Of a DNA stretch of 64,000 nt, positions 24,541 through 33,568 are shown piece by piece. The notes below the pieces were generated by a model that was not told where the DNA came from, searched no databases, and was given only the letters and a program-made list of their open reading frames with translations. Positions within the stretch are counted from its first letter, which is position 1. Each line of letters starts with the position of its first letter. The stretch covers positions 248,001 through 312,000 of the forward strand of contig CAVQZA010000004.1 of NCBI GenBank assembly GCA_963718355.1, in the 5' to 3' direction. Both the position numbers and the translations under genes were made by a program. The DNA comes from CAVQZA01 sp963718355. GTDB taxonomy: Bacteria; Actinomycetota; Thermoleophilia; Gaiellales; Gaiellaceae.

Positions 24541-25533
24541 CTACTGCGGCGGGCCGGACGCCGGGCGAACCGTGCCGCTCGACCGGGTTCCGTACTGGTC
24601 GACCCACACGATGGGGTACGAGCGGCCGGGAGTCGCCGCGCGCGTCAGCGCCTGGAGGCTCTTCGACGAGGTGACGGCGTGGCCGCCGAACGCCGTGATC
24701 ACGTCGCCGACCGTGAGGCCCGCCTGGTCGGCCGGGCCGCCCTGGACAACGCCCGCGACGGCCGCGCCCGAGACGTCCTGCGACGGGTCGACCGAGACGC
24801 CCAGGAATGCGGTCGGACCGACGTGAACGGTCGACGAGCGGTGGCCTGCGTCGACCTGCTTCACGATCGAGACTGCGGTGTCGATCGGGATCGCGTAGCT
24901 GTCGCCGCCCCGGCTCGAAGCCGCCGCATCGACGCCGATCACGCGGTTACGGCTGTCGAGGAGCGGGCCGCCGGAGTCGCCGGGCTGGAGGTCGGCGCTC
25001 GTCTCGATCAGATCCGCGAGGCGGGACGAGCCGCCCTGGTCGTCGTTGACCGTGATCGCCTGGTGGAGGCGGGTCAGCGCGCCGGTCGCGACGGTCAGCG
25101 AGCCGGTGCCGCCGGCATTGCCGACCGCGGTGACCCGGCTGCCGATCGCGGCGCCGGACGAGCTTCCGATCGTCGCGGTCTGGAGGCCGTGGGCGCCGGT
25201 GAGCTTGAGCACCGCGATGTCGTGGGTAACGTCGTACCCGGCGACGCTCGCCGAGTAGCTCTTGCCGGTGGAGAGGTCGGTGACGTGGATCGCCGTCGCG
25301 CCGCGGATGACGTGGTTGTTGGTCACCACCTCGCCGGATGAGGTGAGCACGATCCCGGTCCCGGCCGCAGCGTTGTCCTCGTAGCCGAGGTTCGTGTTGA
25401 CGATCACGACGCCGGTCGTGGCGCTGCGCGTCGTCGAGGCGCGCGCCTGGCCGAGCGCCACGCCCAGTGCTGCGAGAAGAGCGGCGGCGACGGCGGCGAG
25501 GCCGAGTCTCGCCCTCATTGCGGTTCCGAACAT
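24541..25533 (-). CDS. Exported S1C (HtrA/DegP-like) serine protease with PDZ domain
   Basis: 330 residues from ATG at 25533. An N-terminal signal or anchor (RLGLAAVAAALLAALGVALG) is followed by a trypsin-like domain with catalytic His (VVTNNHVIRG), Asp (THDIAVLKL) and Ser (LQPGDSGGPLLD), then a PDZ domain (~235-325: FLGVSVDPSQD, GGPADQAGLTVGDVITAFGG). All triad residues are present. Such proteases degrade or sense misfolded exported proteins. It ends 2 bp from the convergent uxuB stop and is divergent from the collagen-like gene across a 106-bp intergenic region. Confidence 0.9.
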   Translation of the reverse strand: MFGTAMRARLGLAAVAAALLAALGVALGQARASTTRSATTGVVIVNTNLGYEDNAAAGTGIVLTSSGEVVTNNHVIRGATAIHVTDLSTGKSYSASVAGYDVTHDIAVLKLTGAHGLQTATIGSSSGAAIGSRVTAVGNAGGTGSLTVATGALTRLHQAITVNDDQGGSSRLADLIETSADLQPGDSGGPLLDSRNRVIGVDAAASSRGGDSYAIPIDTAVSIVKQVDAGHRSSTVHVGPTAFLGVSVDPSQDVSGAAVAGVVQGGPADQAGLTVGDVITAFGGHAVTSSKSLQALTRAATPGRSYPIVWVDQYGTRSSGTVRPASGPPQ

Positions 25534-25639
25534 GACAGAAGTATCGCGACCCGCCCTAAGACAAAGCTGAACACAACCTGTGAATCGTGTAAAAGCAGGT
25601 GCGTCGGGCGCTGATGCCCGCACACCCTGGGGAGGGACC

Positions 25640-26440
25640 ATGTTGAGCAGGCGCTTCGCGATCGCCGTCGCGGCGATCTTCGCACTCGCTGGAGGCATCG
25701 CCTACGCGGCGATCCCGGACGCCGGCACCGGCGTGTACCACGCGTGCATGTTGAAGAACATCGGCACGATCCGGATCATCGATCCCGACAAGCAGCACTG
25801 CGTGTCGGCGCTCGAGACCGAGATCACGTTCAACAAGCAGGGCCCGGCCGGGCCTCCGGGACTGAACGGGACACCGGGGACGAACGGCGTGAGCCCGACC
25901 GTGAAGCAACTCGCTGCGGGCGATCCGACCTGCCCGACGGGCGGCGCGGCGATCACCGATGCGAGCGGCTCGACGGCCTACGTCTGCAGCGGCCAGAACG
26001 GCACAAACGGCCAGAACGGGGCCGACGGCCAGTCGTTCACGGGCACGTTCACGAGCCCGAACGGGCTGTACTCGATCAGCGTCACCGACAACGGCATCAC
26101 GCTGAAGGGCACCGGCACCTCGTCGGTCAAGCTGACCGGAAACGACTTCAGCCTGCGCGCCCACGACGTCGAGCTCGCGGGGGACATCGGGATGGGCTTG
26201 CGGTCGGGCGACGGCCTCTCGATTCATGCCGGCGGCGACCTCAACATGATGGGAGCGAACGCCGAGCTCGAAGGTCAAGCCAATCTCGCGCTCAAGGGCG
26301 CCTCCGTCTCTGTCAACCAGGGCCCAGGCTGCGTGCCGGCGGCTCGCACGAACGATCCGGTCGTCGTTCCCGTCGATGTCGAGAACCAGACCGTGCTCGG
26401 CTCGATCCTCACGGGCTCACCCGACGTCTGCATCGGCTGA
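25640..26440 (+). CDS. Exported protein with short collagen-like segments
   Basis: 266 residues from ATG at 25640, preceded by GGGGAGGG. Signal peptide RRFAIAVAAIFALAGGIAYAA. After a small N-terminal domain with two cysteines (VYHACMLKNIGTIRIID) comes GPAGPPGLNGTPGTNG, a short collagen-like run, and later GQNGTNGQNGADGQ. The C-terminal part (~135-260) is a beta-rich GSI-type segment (SVTDNGITLKGTG, SLRAHDVELAGDIGMGL), resembling phage tail-spike or surface baseplate folds. Probably a surface protein; function unknown. A hairpin terminator follows. Confidence 0.75.
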   Translation: MLSRRFAIAVAAIFALAGGIAYAAIPDAGTGVYHACMLKNIGTIRIIDPDKQHCVSALETEITFNKQGPAGPPGLNGTPGTNGVSPTVKQLAAGDPTCPTGGAAITDASGSTAYVCSGQNGTNGQNGADGQSFTGTFTSPNGLYSISVTDNGITLKGTGTSSVKLTGNDFSLRAHDVELAGDIGMGLRSGDGLSIHAGGDLNMMGANAELEGQANLALKGASVSVNQGPGCVPAARTNDPVVVPVDVENQTVLGSILTGSPDVCIG

Positions 26441-26449
26441 CCCACCACG

Positions 26450-26485
26450 CCGGAGGGCGGGGGCCATTGCGCCCTCGCCCTCCGG
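26450..26485 (+). terminator. Hairpin after collagen-like gene
   Basis: CCGGAGGGCG (26450-26459) pairs perfectly with CGCCCTCCGG (26476-26485), starting 10 bp after the stop codon. No strong T-run follows. Confidence 0.6.
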
Positions 26486-26497
26486 TATAACCGCGTA

Positions 26498-27658
26498 ATG
26501 CTGGCGGCGAGCCTCGACAGACTCGGCACGGAGACCGCATTCGAGGTGCTCGCGCGGGCGCGGGCGCTCGAGGCTCAGGGGCGGCGGATCATCCACCTCG
26601 AGATCGGCGAGCCGGACTTCGCGACGCCGCCGCACATCGTCGAGGCCGGCGTGAAGGCGCTCCGCGACGGGCACACGCACTACTGCCCGGCCCCCGGGCT
26701 TCCGGAGCTGCGCGAGGCCTGCGCGGCGCATCTCTCGGCTCACCGCGGCCTCGCCGTCGACCCGGCCCGCGTGCTGATCGCGCCCGGTGCCAAGGCGTTC
26801 CTCTTCTTCGGCGTGCTCGCGACCTGCGATCCCGGCGACGAGGTGATCTACCCGAATCCGGGCTTCCCGATCTACGAGTCGGTGATCCGCTGGGCCGGCG
26901 CGACGCCTGTGCCGCTGCCGCTCACCGAGGACCAGGGCTTCGCGTTCACCGCCGAGGCGCTCGCCGAGCGGCTCACCCCGCGCACGAAGCTCGTGATCCT
27001 CAACTCGCCGGCCAACCCGACCGGCGGAATCGTCGAGCGCCCGCTCAACGTCGAGATCGCCCGCCTCCTCGCCGACCACACGTGCTGGATCCTCTCCGAC
27101 GAGGTCTACTCCGAGATGCTCTACGACGCCGAGCACGACACGATCGCCGGGCACGAGGGGCTGCACGAGCGCACGATCCTGCTCGACGGCTTCTCGAAGA
27201 CCTTCGCGATGACCGGCTGGAGGCTCGGCTATGCGGCGCTGCCCGAGCCGCTAGTCGAGCCGATCACGCGGCTGATGATCAACTCCGTGTCGTGCACGGC
27301 GCCCGCGACACAGCTCGCCGGAGTCGCGGCCCTGACCGGCCCGCGCGACGAGGTGAACGCGATGCTGGAGGAGTTCCGGGTTCGCCGCGAGTTCGTCGTC
27401 GCCGGGCTCAACGACCTGCCCGGCATCTCGTGCGTCACCCCGCGCGGTGCGTTCTACGCCTTTCCGAACGTCACCGGCACGGGCCTCGACGCAAGGCAGT
27501 TCGCCGACCGGCTCCTGAACGAGGCGGGCGTCGCGGTGCTTGCGGGCACCTCGTTCGGTGAGTACGGCGAGGGCTACCTGCGGCTGTCGTACGCCAACTC
27601 GCTCGAGAACATCGAGGAGGCGCTGCAGCTGATGCTAGGTGTCGCGGCGCCGCAGTAG
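26498..27658 (+). CDS. Pyridoxal-phosphate aminotransferase, class I/II
   Basis: 386 residues, the normal length. Fold type I features: EIGEPDFATPPHIVEA, HYCPAPGLPELREA, the substrate/PLP motif NSPANPTGGIV, LSDEVYSEMLYD and the PLP-binding Lys in LDGFSKTFAMTGWRLGY, with the carboxylate-binding Arg in EGYLRLSYANS. It resembles aspartate or alanine/aromatic aminotransferases; substrate is not decided. The coding end overlaps the convergent ABC permease stop by 24 bp. Confidence 0.9.
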   Translation: MLAASLDRLGTETAFEVLARARALEAQGRRIIHLEIGEPDFATPPHIVEAGVKALRDGHTHYCPAPGLPELREACAAHLSAHRGLAVDPARVLIAPGAKAFLFFGVLATCDPGDEVIYPNPGFPIYESVIRWAGATPVPLPLTEDQGFAFTAEALAERLTPRTKLVILNSPANPTGGIVERPLNVEIARLLADHTCWILSDEVYSEMLYDAEHDTIAGHEGLHERTILLDGFSKTFAMTGWRLGYAALPEPLVEPITRLMINSVSCTAPATQLAGVAALTGPRDEVNAMLEEFRVRREFVVAGLNDLPGISCVTPRGAFYAFPNVTGTGLDARQFADRLLNEAGVAVLAGTSFGEYGEGYLRLSYANSLENIEEALQLMLGVAAPQ

Positions 27659-28435
27659 CACCGCGCCGATGGCGAGCGCCGCGACCGCGTAGGCGAAGAA
27701 CAGCCCGAGCCCAGCCCAGGGCGAACGGCCATGCCATGAGGAGAGCGACATGATCGCCTCGCCGGCCGAGAGGGGCAGATACGGCGAGATGGCGTTGTTC
27801 CAGTTCGACGGCAGCACGTTCAGCAACGGCGGGATCACGAACATGATCCCCGCGAAGAGGGCGATCCCGCCCGCCGTGTTGCGCACGATCGTGCCGAGGC
27901 CGAGCGCGAACAGCCCGACGACCACAAGGTAGAGGCCGGCGCCGATCACGGTGCGCGGGACGCCCGGGTGCGAGAACGCGATGTTGATGTGATGTCGCGA
28001 GAGGATGGCGTTGCCCACGAAGAAGGCGATGAAGACCGCCGGGATCATCAGCGCCGCCGTCGTCGCCGCGAAGACGAGCGCCTTGCCCCAGAGCACGGGC
28101 AGCCGCTTCGGCACGGCGGTCATCGACGCCCGGATCATCCCGGTCGAGTACTCGGCGGTGATCACGAGCACGCCCAGGACGCCGATCGCGAGCTGGGCGA
28201 GCTGGACGCCGGCGAAGACGTGATCGAGGGGGTTGAAGTTCGCCTGCTCGCGCGGATCCATGTGCGGGTACTGATGGGCGCCGCCGAAGCTCACCAGCGC
28301 GGCGAGCCCGATCGCGAAGGCGACCGCGGCCAGGAACGACCAGCGGGTCGAGCGCACCGAGCGGAGCTTCGTCCACTCCGACAGCGCGACGCGCGCCTGC
28401 GTGACCTTGCCGACCTGAAGCGGGACGGCGCTCAT
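27635..28435 (-). CDS. ABC-2 type transporter permease
   Basis: 266 residues with six hydrophobic helices (for example SFLAAVAFAIGLAALVSFG, LAIGVLGVLVITAEYSTGM, GLYLVVVGLFALGLGTIVRN). The EYSTGMIRASMTAVPKR loop is characteristic of ABC-2 membrane subunits that pair with separate ATPases in drug, lipid or polymer export. ATGA overlap with the ATPase gene (28432-28435) shows they form one operon. Confidence 0.85.
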   Translation of the reverse strand: MSAVPLQVGKVTQARVALSEWTKLRSVRSTRWSFLAAVAFAIGLAALVSFGGAHQYPHMDPREQANFNPLDHVFAGVQLAQLAIGVLGVLVITAEYSTGMIRASMTAVPKRLPVLWGKALVFAATTAALMIPAVFIAFFVGNAILSRHHINIAFSHPGVPRTVIGAGLYLVVVGLFALGLGTIVRNTAGGIALFAGIMFVIPPLLNVLPSNWNNAISPYLPLSAGEAIMSLSSWHGRSPWAGLGLFFAYAVAALAIGAVLLRRRDT

Positions 28436-29379
28436 CCGACCGTCTCCGGCTCGAGCGCCTTGAACTCGACATCGTCGCGCGTGAGATCCATGAACGCGTC
28501 CTCGAGCGAGGCCTCCTGCGGGGTCAGCTCGTGGATCGTGATCCCATTCTGGGCGGCGAGATCGCCGATCTGGTCGGCTCGGAGCCCCTGGACGTCGAGC
28601 AACCCGGGCTCGACCTCTCCGACCGCAATATCAGGCCCGCCGAGGAGCTCGGCGAGCCGCGTCGCCTGTGGCGAGCGGACGCGGACGATGTTCCCCGAAG
28701 CCTGGCGCACGAAGTCCTCGGTGCTCGTGTCGGCGATCACCTTCCCGCGACCGATCACGATCAGGTGGTCGGCGGTCAGCGCCATCTCGCTCATCAGGTG
28801 CGACGAGACGAACACCGTCCGACCCTCCGCCGCGAGCCCCTTCAACAGGTGGCGGATCCACTGGATCCCCTCCGGATCGAGGCCGTTGACCGGCTCGTCG
28901 AGCATCACCGTGTGCGGGTCGCCGAGCAGAGCCGTGGCGATCCCGAGCCGCTGGCCCATCCCCAACGAGAACTTGCCGGCGCGCTTCTTCGCGACCTCGC
29001 GCAGGCCGACCTGGTCGATCAGCTCGTTGACACGGCTCTTCGGAATCCCGTGCGTCTGCGCGAGCGCGAGCAGGTGGTTGTAGGCGGAGCGGCCGGTGTG
29101 GACGGAGCGCGCCTCGAGCAGCGCGCCGACCTCATGAAGCGGCGATGCGTGGTCGCGATAGTGCTTGCCGTTGACGGTGACGTCGCCCGCGGTTGGCGCG
29201 TCGAGGCCGAGGATCAGGCGCATCGTGGTGGACTTCCCCGAGCCGTTGGGGCCGAGGAAGCCGGTGACGACACCCGGCTGGACAGTAAACGTGAGCCCGT
29301 CGACCGCGCGCTTGTCGCCGTAATCCTTGGTCAGTCCCTGCGCGTCGATCACCGGCCGACACCGTACCAGCGACTTCAT
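28432..29379 (-). CDS. ABC transporter ATPase of the DrrA/CcmA type
   Basis: 315 residues from ATG at 29379, with GTG at 29355 as an alternative. Walker A FLGPNGSGKSTTMRLILGL, Q-loop region EVGALLEARSVHTG, signature SLGMGQRLGIA (variant of LSGGQ), Walker B TVMLDEPVNGLDPEG and switch His in FVSSHLMSEMA. The C-terminal ~90 residues form the extra domain of exporters in this group. It partners the downstream permease; the substrate is not identified. Confidence 0.9.
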   Translation of the reverse strand: MKSLVRCRPVIDAQGLTKDYGDKRAVDGLTFTVQPGVVTGFLGPNGSGKSTTMRLILGLDAPTAGDVTVNGKHYRDHASPLHEVGALLEARSVHTGRSAYNHLLALAQTHGIPKSRVNELIDQVGLREVAKKRAGKFSLGMGQRLGIATALLGDPHTVMLDEPVNGLDPEGIQWIRHLLKGLAAEGRTVFVSSHLMSEMALTADHLIVIGRGKVIADTSTEDFVRQASGNIVRVRSPQATRLAELLGGPDIAVGEVEPGLLDVQGLRADQIGDLAAQNGITIHELTPQEASLEDAFMDLTRDDVEFKALEPETVG

Positions 29380-29399
29380 GAGAATTTTCTGAGAGCGGC

Positions 29400-29627
29400 T
29401 CAGGGCTCGTCGAGCGCGACGACCGGCTGCACGCGATCGAGCTCGAGCGCTGCGGATCGGCTCACCTCGGCGACGAGCTCGGCCGAGTCGCTTTCGAACA
29501 GGTAGAAGCAGACCTCGTCCTCGGGGACGTACACCGTCCGCAGGAGCTCGACGCGCTCGAGCCGCGCCGCCGCCGCGCGACAGCGGTTCCCCGAAGGGAG
29601 GTAGGACTCGACGAGGAAGCGAGCCAC
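29400..29627 (-). CDS. DUF4242-like small protein
   Basis: 75 residues from GTG at 29627, starting right after the stop of the NHL gene. RFLVESYLPSG, VELLRTVYVPEDEVCFYLF and SDSAELVAEVSRSA fit the ferredoxin-like fold of the DUF4242 family, which is thought to bind metal, but the metal ligands cannot be confirmed. It is probably co-transcribed with the interrupted NHL gene. Confidence 0.65.
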   Translation of the reverse strand: MARFLVESYLPSGNRCRAAAARLERVELLRTVYVPEDEVCFYLFESDSAELVAEVSRSAALELDRVQPVVALDEP

Positions 29628-30611
29628 TCAGCGCTTCCGGAATCGGGCGTACTTCGCGGTGACCTTGCTCATGCACGTCACTTCCTTCGTCGGCACGAGC
29701 TGGGCGAGACACGTCGCCTGCTCCTCGCCGCACGCCTTCGTGTGCGCCGCGTTCACGCCGGAGCAGGGCGACGGGCCGAGGTAGAACTTCTGGATCCGCG
29801 AGTTGCCCTGGTCGGCGACGTAGACGTTGCCCGCGACGTCGGCGCTGATCCCCAGCGGGTTCGTGAACAGCCCGGGCGTGTCGCCGCCGCTCCCCCACGT
29901 CGCCTGGAACTGGCCGGCGGTGGAGAACTCCTGGACGCGGTTGTTGTTCTCGTCCGTGACGAACACGTGGCCGGAGGCGACGCTGACGTAGGCAGGAATC
30001 TCGAACTGGCCGTTCCCCGAGCCCTCGGTGCCGAACTTCGTGATGAAGCCGCCACCCGCCGAGTAGACGTAGACCGAGTTGTCGTCCTGATCGGTCACGT
30101 AGACGTTTCCGGACGCATCGGTCGCGACGCCGTTCGGGTGGTAGAGCCCGTTCGCGCTGATCGTCGCCGACTTGCTCCCGGCCGGCGAGAACGCGCCGAC
30201 CACGTTGTTCGTCGTATCGACGAGGTAGATCGTGCCGCCCGACCCGACGGCAAGCCCCTGAGGCCCGTCGAAGTCGTTGACGCTTCCCCAGGCGACGAGC
30301 TTCTGGCCGGTCCGCGACTACTCGGTGACCGTGTCCTGGCTCACCTCGTCGATCCAGGCGTTGCCGCCGGGATCGGCCGCGAGCCCGGACGGCTCGCCGG
30401 TGAGCGGCACGAACGCCTGCTGGACGCCCTTCGCGTTGTAGCGGACGGCCTTCGGCACGTCCGGATAGAGCACCCAGACATCGCCGGCCGACGTCACGGC
30501 GATCTGGCTCGGGCCGGAGCTCTCGTTCCAGACCGCGAGCAGGCGCGGTGCCGCCTGCGCGGTGCCGGCGAGCGCCGCGAACAGGACGAGTGCAAGGACG
30601 AGTCGTTTCAT
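29628..30611 (-). pseudogene. Exported NHL-repeat protein interrupted by an in-frame amber codon
   Basis: The gene begins MKRLVLALVLFAALAGTAQA (signal peptide) and continues with NHL beta-propeller blades (PSGLAADPGGNAWIDE, HPNGVATDASGNVYVTDQ, NPLGISADVAGNVYVADQGN). A single TAG at 30318-30320 interrupts the frame between DTVTE and SRTGQKLVAWGS; both sides are in the same frame and homologous to one protein. The C-terminus carries four or more Cys (SPCSGVNAAHTKACGEE). It is either a recent nonsense mutation, a sequence error or a readthrough codon. Confidence 0.75.
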
Positions 30612-30621
30612 CGTTCCTCCC

Positions 30622-30940
30622 TTACTTCGTGATGACGAACGTGGCGGTCGCAGTTGCGCCGCGTCCGGATTTCGGGTTGGTAGGAGTCGCCTCGAGGTGG
30701 AACGTCCCGGGCTTGAGCAGCGCGACGCCGGCCTGGATCCGCGGCAGCCGGAAGGAGTTCGTCGCCGTATCGACGTGCTGGAAGACCTCGAGCGGGACCT
30801 GGTGGCCGAACAGCGTGCCGACGAGCTTCAGCATCGTGGTCGTCCCGGGCTGGTCGTCGTGGTAGCTGACCATCACGTTGGTGTCGGCGAGCGGGAACGA
30901 GGCCGGCGTGACTTTGAGCTTCGTGAGCTTGATGAGCCGG
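30622..30940 (-). pseudogene. 5'-truncated exported-type domain, unknown
   Basis: The minus frame gives a clean beta-rich domain of about 105 residues (KLKVTPASFPLADTNVMVSY, LFGHQVPLEVFQHVDTATN, GVALLKPGTFHLEATPTNP, ending TATATFVITK). The sequence upstream in the same frame is antisense to the LuxR remnant and is not coding here. No start codon or signal peptide precedes the domain, so the N-terminus was lost at a rearrangement junction near 30940. It ends just upstream of the NHL gene. Confidence 0.55.
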
Positions 30941-31213
30941 TTCGACGAGCTCGGCGCCGCCGGCTTCGCGGCGCGGGCGCGCGACGAGCTCGAGCGGCTC
31001 GCGGGCCATCGCACAACGGCCGGGCTCACGCCGACCGAGCAGCGCGTCGCCACGCTCGCAGCGGAGGGCCTCACGAACCGCCAGATCGCCTCGACCCTCG
31101 TCGTCACGGTCAGCACGGTGGAGGCGCACCTGACCCGGATCTACGCGAAGCTCGGCGTCCGCTCGCGCGCCCAGCTCGCACGCGAAGCCGCAGGGAACAC
31201 ACCCCGCCCCTAG
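30938..31213 (+). pseudogene. C-terminal fragment of a LuxR-family (LAL-type) regulator
   Basis: RFDELGAAGFAARARDELER followed by GLTPTEQRVATLAAEGLTNR and VSTVEAHLTRIYAKLGVRSR is the end of the helical region plus the complete LuxR helix-turn-helix. In large ATP-binding LuxR regulators this is the last ~90 of ~900 residues. Everything upstream is missing and replaced by an opposing gene, so this is a remnant. Confidence 0.75.
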
Positions 31214-31268
31214 AACCCTGGAAGGTGGCGCGTTCCGCGTCCCATAGACGAGGTTCGGAGGGGATCCA

Positions 31269-31904
31269 ATGAAGACTTTGTGGAAGCACAGGCCGTCACC
31301 GGCCATCGTGCTCGCCTGCCTGGCACTCGCCGTCGCACTCGGCGGCACCGGCTACGCGGCGATCGTGCTGCCGGCGGGGAGCGTGGGCACGAAGCAGCTG
31401 AAGAACAACGCCGTGAACTCGATCAAGGTCGCGAACGGCTCCCTGCTGAAGGCCGACTTCAAGCCCGGGCAGATTCCCACCGGCGCCACGGGGCCGGCAG
31501 GGCCTGCCGGACCCGCAGGACAGGCCGGAGCGGCCGGTCCTGCGGGGCCGTTCCCCGACGCACTGCCCGCGGGGAAGACGATCCGCGGCGCCTACAACAC
31601 CGGCGGCACGGCAGTGGCCGCAGGTGGGCTCGCCAACACCTCGATCTCGTTCATCTGGCCGTTCACAACGCTCCCGACGGTGAAGATCGTGCTCCAGGGG
31701 ACGACGGCTCCGGCCGAGTGCCCTGGCAACGCCACCTCGCCGCAGGCGCAGACCGGGTTCCTCTGCATCTACGAGGAGTCGCGCACCAACACGTCGGGCG
31801 TGACGCTGAACGCCGTCCAGAAGTTCGGGGCGACGATCTTCGTGAACTCCACGGCCGCCGGCGGTTTCTTCAGCTACGGCTCCTGGGCCGCGACCGGAAA
31901 CTGA
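31269..31904 (+). CDS. Exported protein with collagen-like segment
   Basis: 211 residues. Signal peptide PAIVLACLALAVALGGTGYA, then AIVLPAGSVGTKQLKNNAVN, a segment recurring in Thermoleophilia exported proteins, followed by a Gly-Pro-Ala collagen-like run at ~75-98. The C-terminal ~110 residues form a compact beta domain with two Cys pairs (APAECPGNATSP, GFLCIYEESR). It is a likely surface protein. The related gene at 25640 shares the general plan but not the C-terminal domain. Confidence 0.75.
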   Translation: MKTLWKHRPSPAIVLACLALAVALGGTGYAAIVLPAGSVGTKQLKNNAVNSIKVANGSLLKADFKPGQIPTGATGPAGPAGPAGQAGAAGPAGPFPDALPAGKTIRGAYNTGGTAVAAGGLANTSISFIWPFTTLPTVKIVLQGTTAPAECPGNATSPQAQTGFLCIYEESRTNTSGVTLNAVQKFGATIFVNSTAAGGFFSYGSWAATGN

Positions 31905-31936
31905 GCCACCCCACGGGGCGCGGCTACGCTCTCTCC

Positions 31937-32290
31937 ATGAGCGAGGCCGCGCCCCCGGTCGATTTCGAGCAGGCCGTCGAGGAGGCGCTTGCCTCGCTGC
32001 CGCCCGACCTCAGAGGCTTCATGTCGAACGTGGCGATCTTCGTCGAGGACGAGCCGCCGGCCGGCATGCCGCTCCTCGGCCTGTACGAGGGCTACCCGCT
32101 GACGACACGCACGAGCGGCTACGTCGGGGTGCCGCCGGACCGGATCACGATCTACAGCGGCCCGCTCGAGCGGCTCTACGGCGCCGACCCCGAGCGGCTG
32201 CGCAAGGAGACCCGCCGCGTCGTCCTCCACGAGATCGCCCATCACTTCGGAATCAGCGACGAGCGCCTGGTCGAGCTCGACCGCTACTGA
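31937..32290 (+). CDS. Small zincin-like metallopeptidase (DUF1025/MMP family)
   Basis: 117 residues from ATG at 31937. The zinc site is HEIAHHFGISDERLVEL (His99, Glu100, His103, with downstream Asp/Glu), typical of the small cytoplasmic metallopeptidase-family proteins of about 120-140 residues. PPDLRGFMSNVAIFVEDEPP and LLGLYEGYPLTTR are the other conserved segments. Physiological substrates are not known. Confidence 0.85.
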   Translation: MSEAAPPVDFEQAVEEALASLPPDLRGFMSNVAIFVEDEPPAGMPLLGLYEGYPLTTRTSGYVGVPPDRITIYSGPLERLYGADPERLRKETRRVVLHEIAHHFGISDERLVELDRY

Positions 32291-32358
32291 CGTAAAAGCT
32301 CGGCAAAAGAGTCCGCGGCCGGGGTTTGGGAGCGCCCGGATCTGGCAACCTCGGTTGC

Positions 32359-33516
32359 ATGGAGACGAATTTCGGGTGGAGCACGCCGTACAGCCTCGGG
32401 ATCGAGGAGGAGTTCCAGATCCTTCGGGACGACACCCTCGAGCTCGTGTCGAAGGTCGAGCCGATCCTCTCGGCCTTCGAAGGCGATTCGATCGCTCACC
32501 GGATCAAGCCGGAGCTCATGCAGTCGACGATCGAGTCGTCGACCCGGATCTCGACCGGAGTCGCGGAGGCGGTGGAGGATCTGCTCGACCTCCGCTCCCG
32601 GCTCCGCCGCGCCGCCGAGGACGAGAGTGCGCTGATCGCGTCGGCCGGGACGCATCCGTTCTCGCGGTACGGCGACCAGGAGGTGACCGAGCGGCCGAGG
32701 TACGCCGAGCTGTCCGAGAGCTTCGGCTGGGCCGCAGAGCGCCAGCTCATCTTCGGCCTTCACGTTCATGTCGGCGTAGGCTCGGCGGACAAGGCGATGG
32801 CCTGCATGAACGGCATGCGGCAGTTCCTGCCGGAGCTGCTCGCACTCTCCGCGAATTCACCGTTCTGGCAGGGCCGCGCGACCGGCCTCGCGTCGACGCG
32901 CATCAAGATCGGCGAGGCGCTGACCCGCACCGGACCACCGCCCGCCCTCTCGTCGTTTGCGGCGTTCGAAGGCCTCGTGGAGCGCGGCGTCCGCGCCGGC
33001 GTCCTCGCCGACTACACGCATCTCTGGTGGGATCTCCGGCCGCACCCTCGCCTCGGGACGCTCGAGGTGCGGATCTGCGACGGCCAGACCCGGATCGAGA
33101 GCGTGGCCGCGATCGCCGCGCTGATCCAGTCGCTCGTCGCGACGCTCGGCAGCCAGTTCGAGTGCGGCGAGGTGCTTCCGGACGCACCGGACCTCCTGCT
33201 CGAGGAGAACCGCTGGCGCGCTGCTCGCGACGGAATCGCGGCGGACCTGATCGACCTCGAGCAGGACACGGAACGCTCTGCCCGGGACGCGATCCGGGCC
33301 CTCGTCGAGCGCTGTGCTCCGGCTGCCGAAGCGCTCGGCTGCGCCGATGAGCTCGAGCTCGTCGAGGCTCTGATCGACCGCGGCTCGGGCGCCGACGAGC
33401 AGCTCCGTGTGCTCGACGAGACGGGCAGCCTGCACGACGTCGCGCGCTGGCTCGCGGACGAGACCGCACCTCGTTTGACTTCGCGAGAGCATCGCCCTAC
33501 GGTGCATCGCAACTGA
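32359..33516 (+). CDS. ybdK: Carboxylate-amine ligase, YbdK/GCS2 family
   Basis: 385 residues from ATG at 32359. The family (glutamate-cysteine ligase type 2) joins a carboxylate to an amine using ATP. Motifs seen: SLGIEEEFQILRDDTLEL, GLHVHVGVGS (substrate/ATP region), RIKIGEALTRTGPPPALSSF, HLWWDLRPHPRLGTLEVRI and CDGQTRIESVAAIAALIQSL. Length and order are normal. The true product is unknown in most actinobacteria; glutathione or a gamma-glutamyl compound are possibilities. Confidence 0.85.
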   Translation: METNFGWSTPYSLGIEEEFQILRDDTLELVSKVEPILSAFEGDSIAHRIKPELMQSTIESSTRISTGVAEAVEDLLDLRSRLRRAAEDESALIASAGTHPFSRYGDQEVTERPRYAELSESFGWAAERQLIFGLHVHVGVGSADKAMACMNGMRQFLPELLALSANSPFWQGRATGLASTRIKIGEALTRTGPPPALSSFAAFEGLVERGVRAGVLADYTHLWWDLRPHPRLGTLEVRICDGQTRIESVAAIAALIQSLVATLGSQFECGEVLPDAPDLLLEENRWRAARDGIAADLIDLEQDTERSARDAIRALVERCAPAAEALGCADELELVEALIDRGSGADEQLRVLDETGSLHDVARWLADETAPRLTSREHRPTVHRN

Positions 33517-33568
33517 CGAACCGTGTGGCGTTCTCCTGCGGCAGCGCCGCCGTAAGCAAGGGGGACAC

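Noticed and set aside
30941..31116. N-terminal extension of the 30622 gene to an ATG at 31116
   Set aside because: This part is antisense to the conserved LuxR helix-turn-helix remnant.
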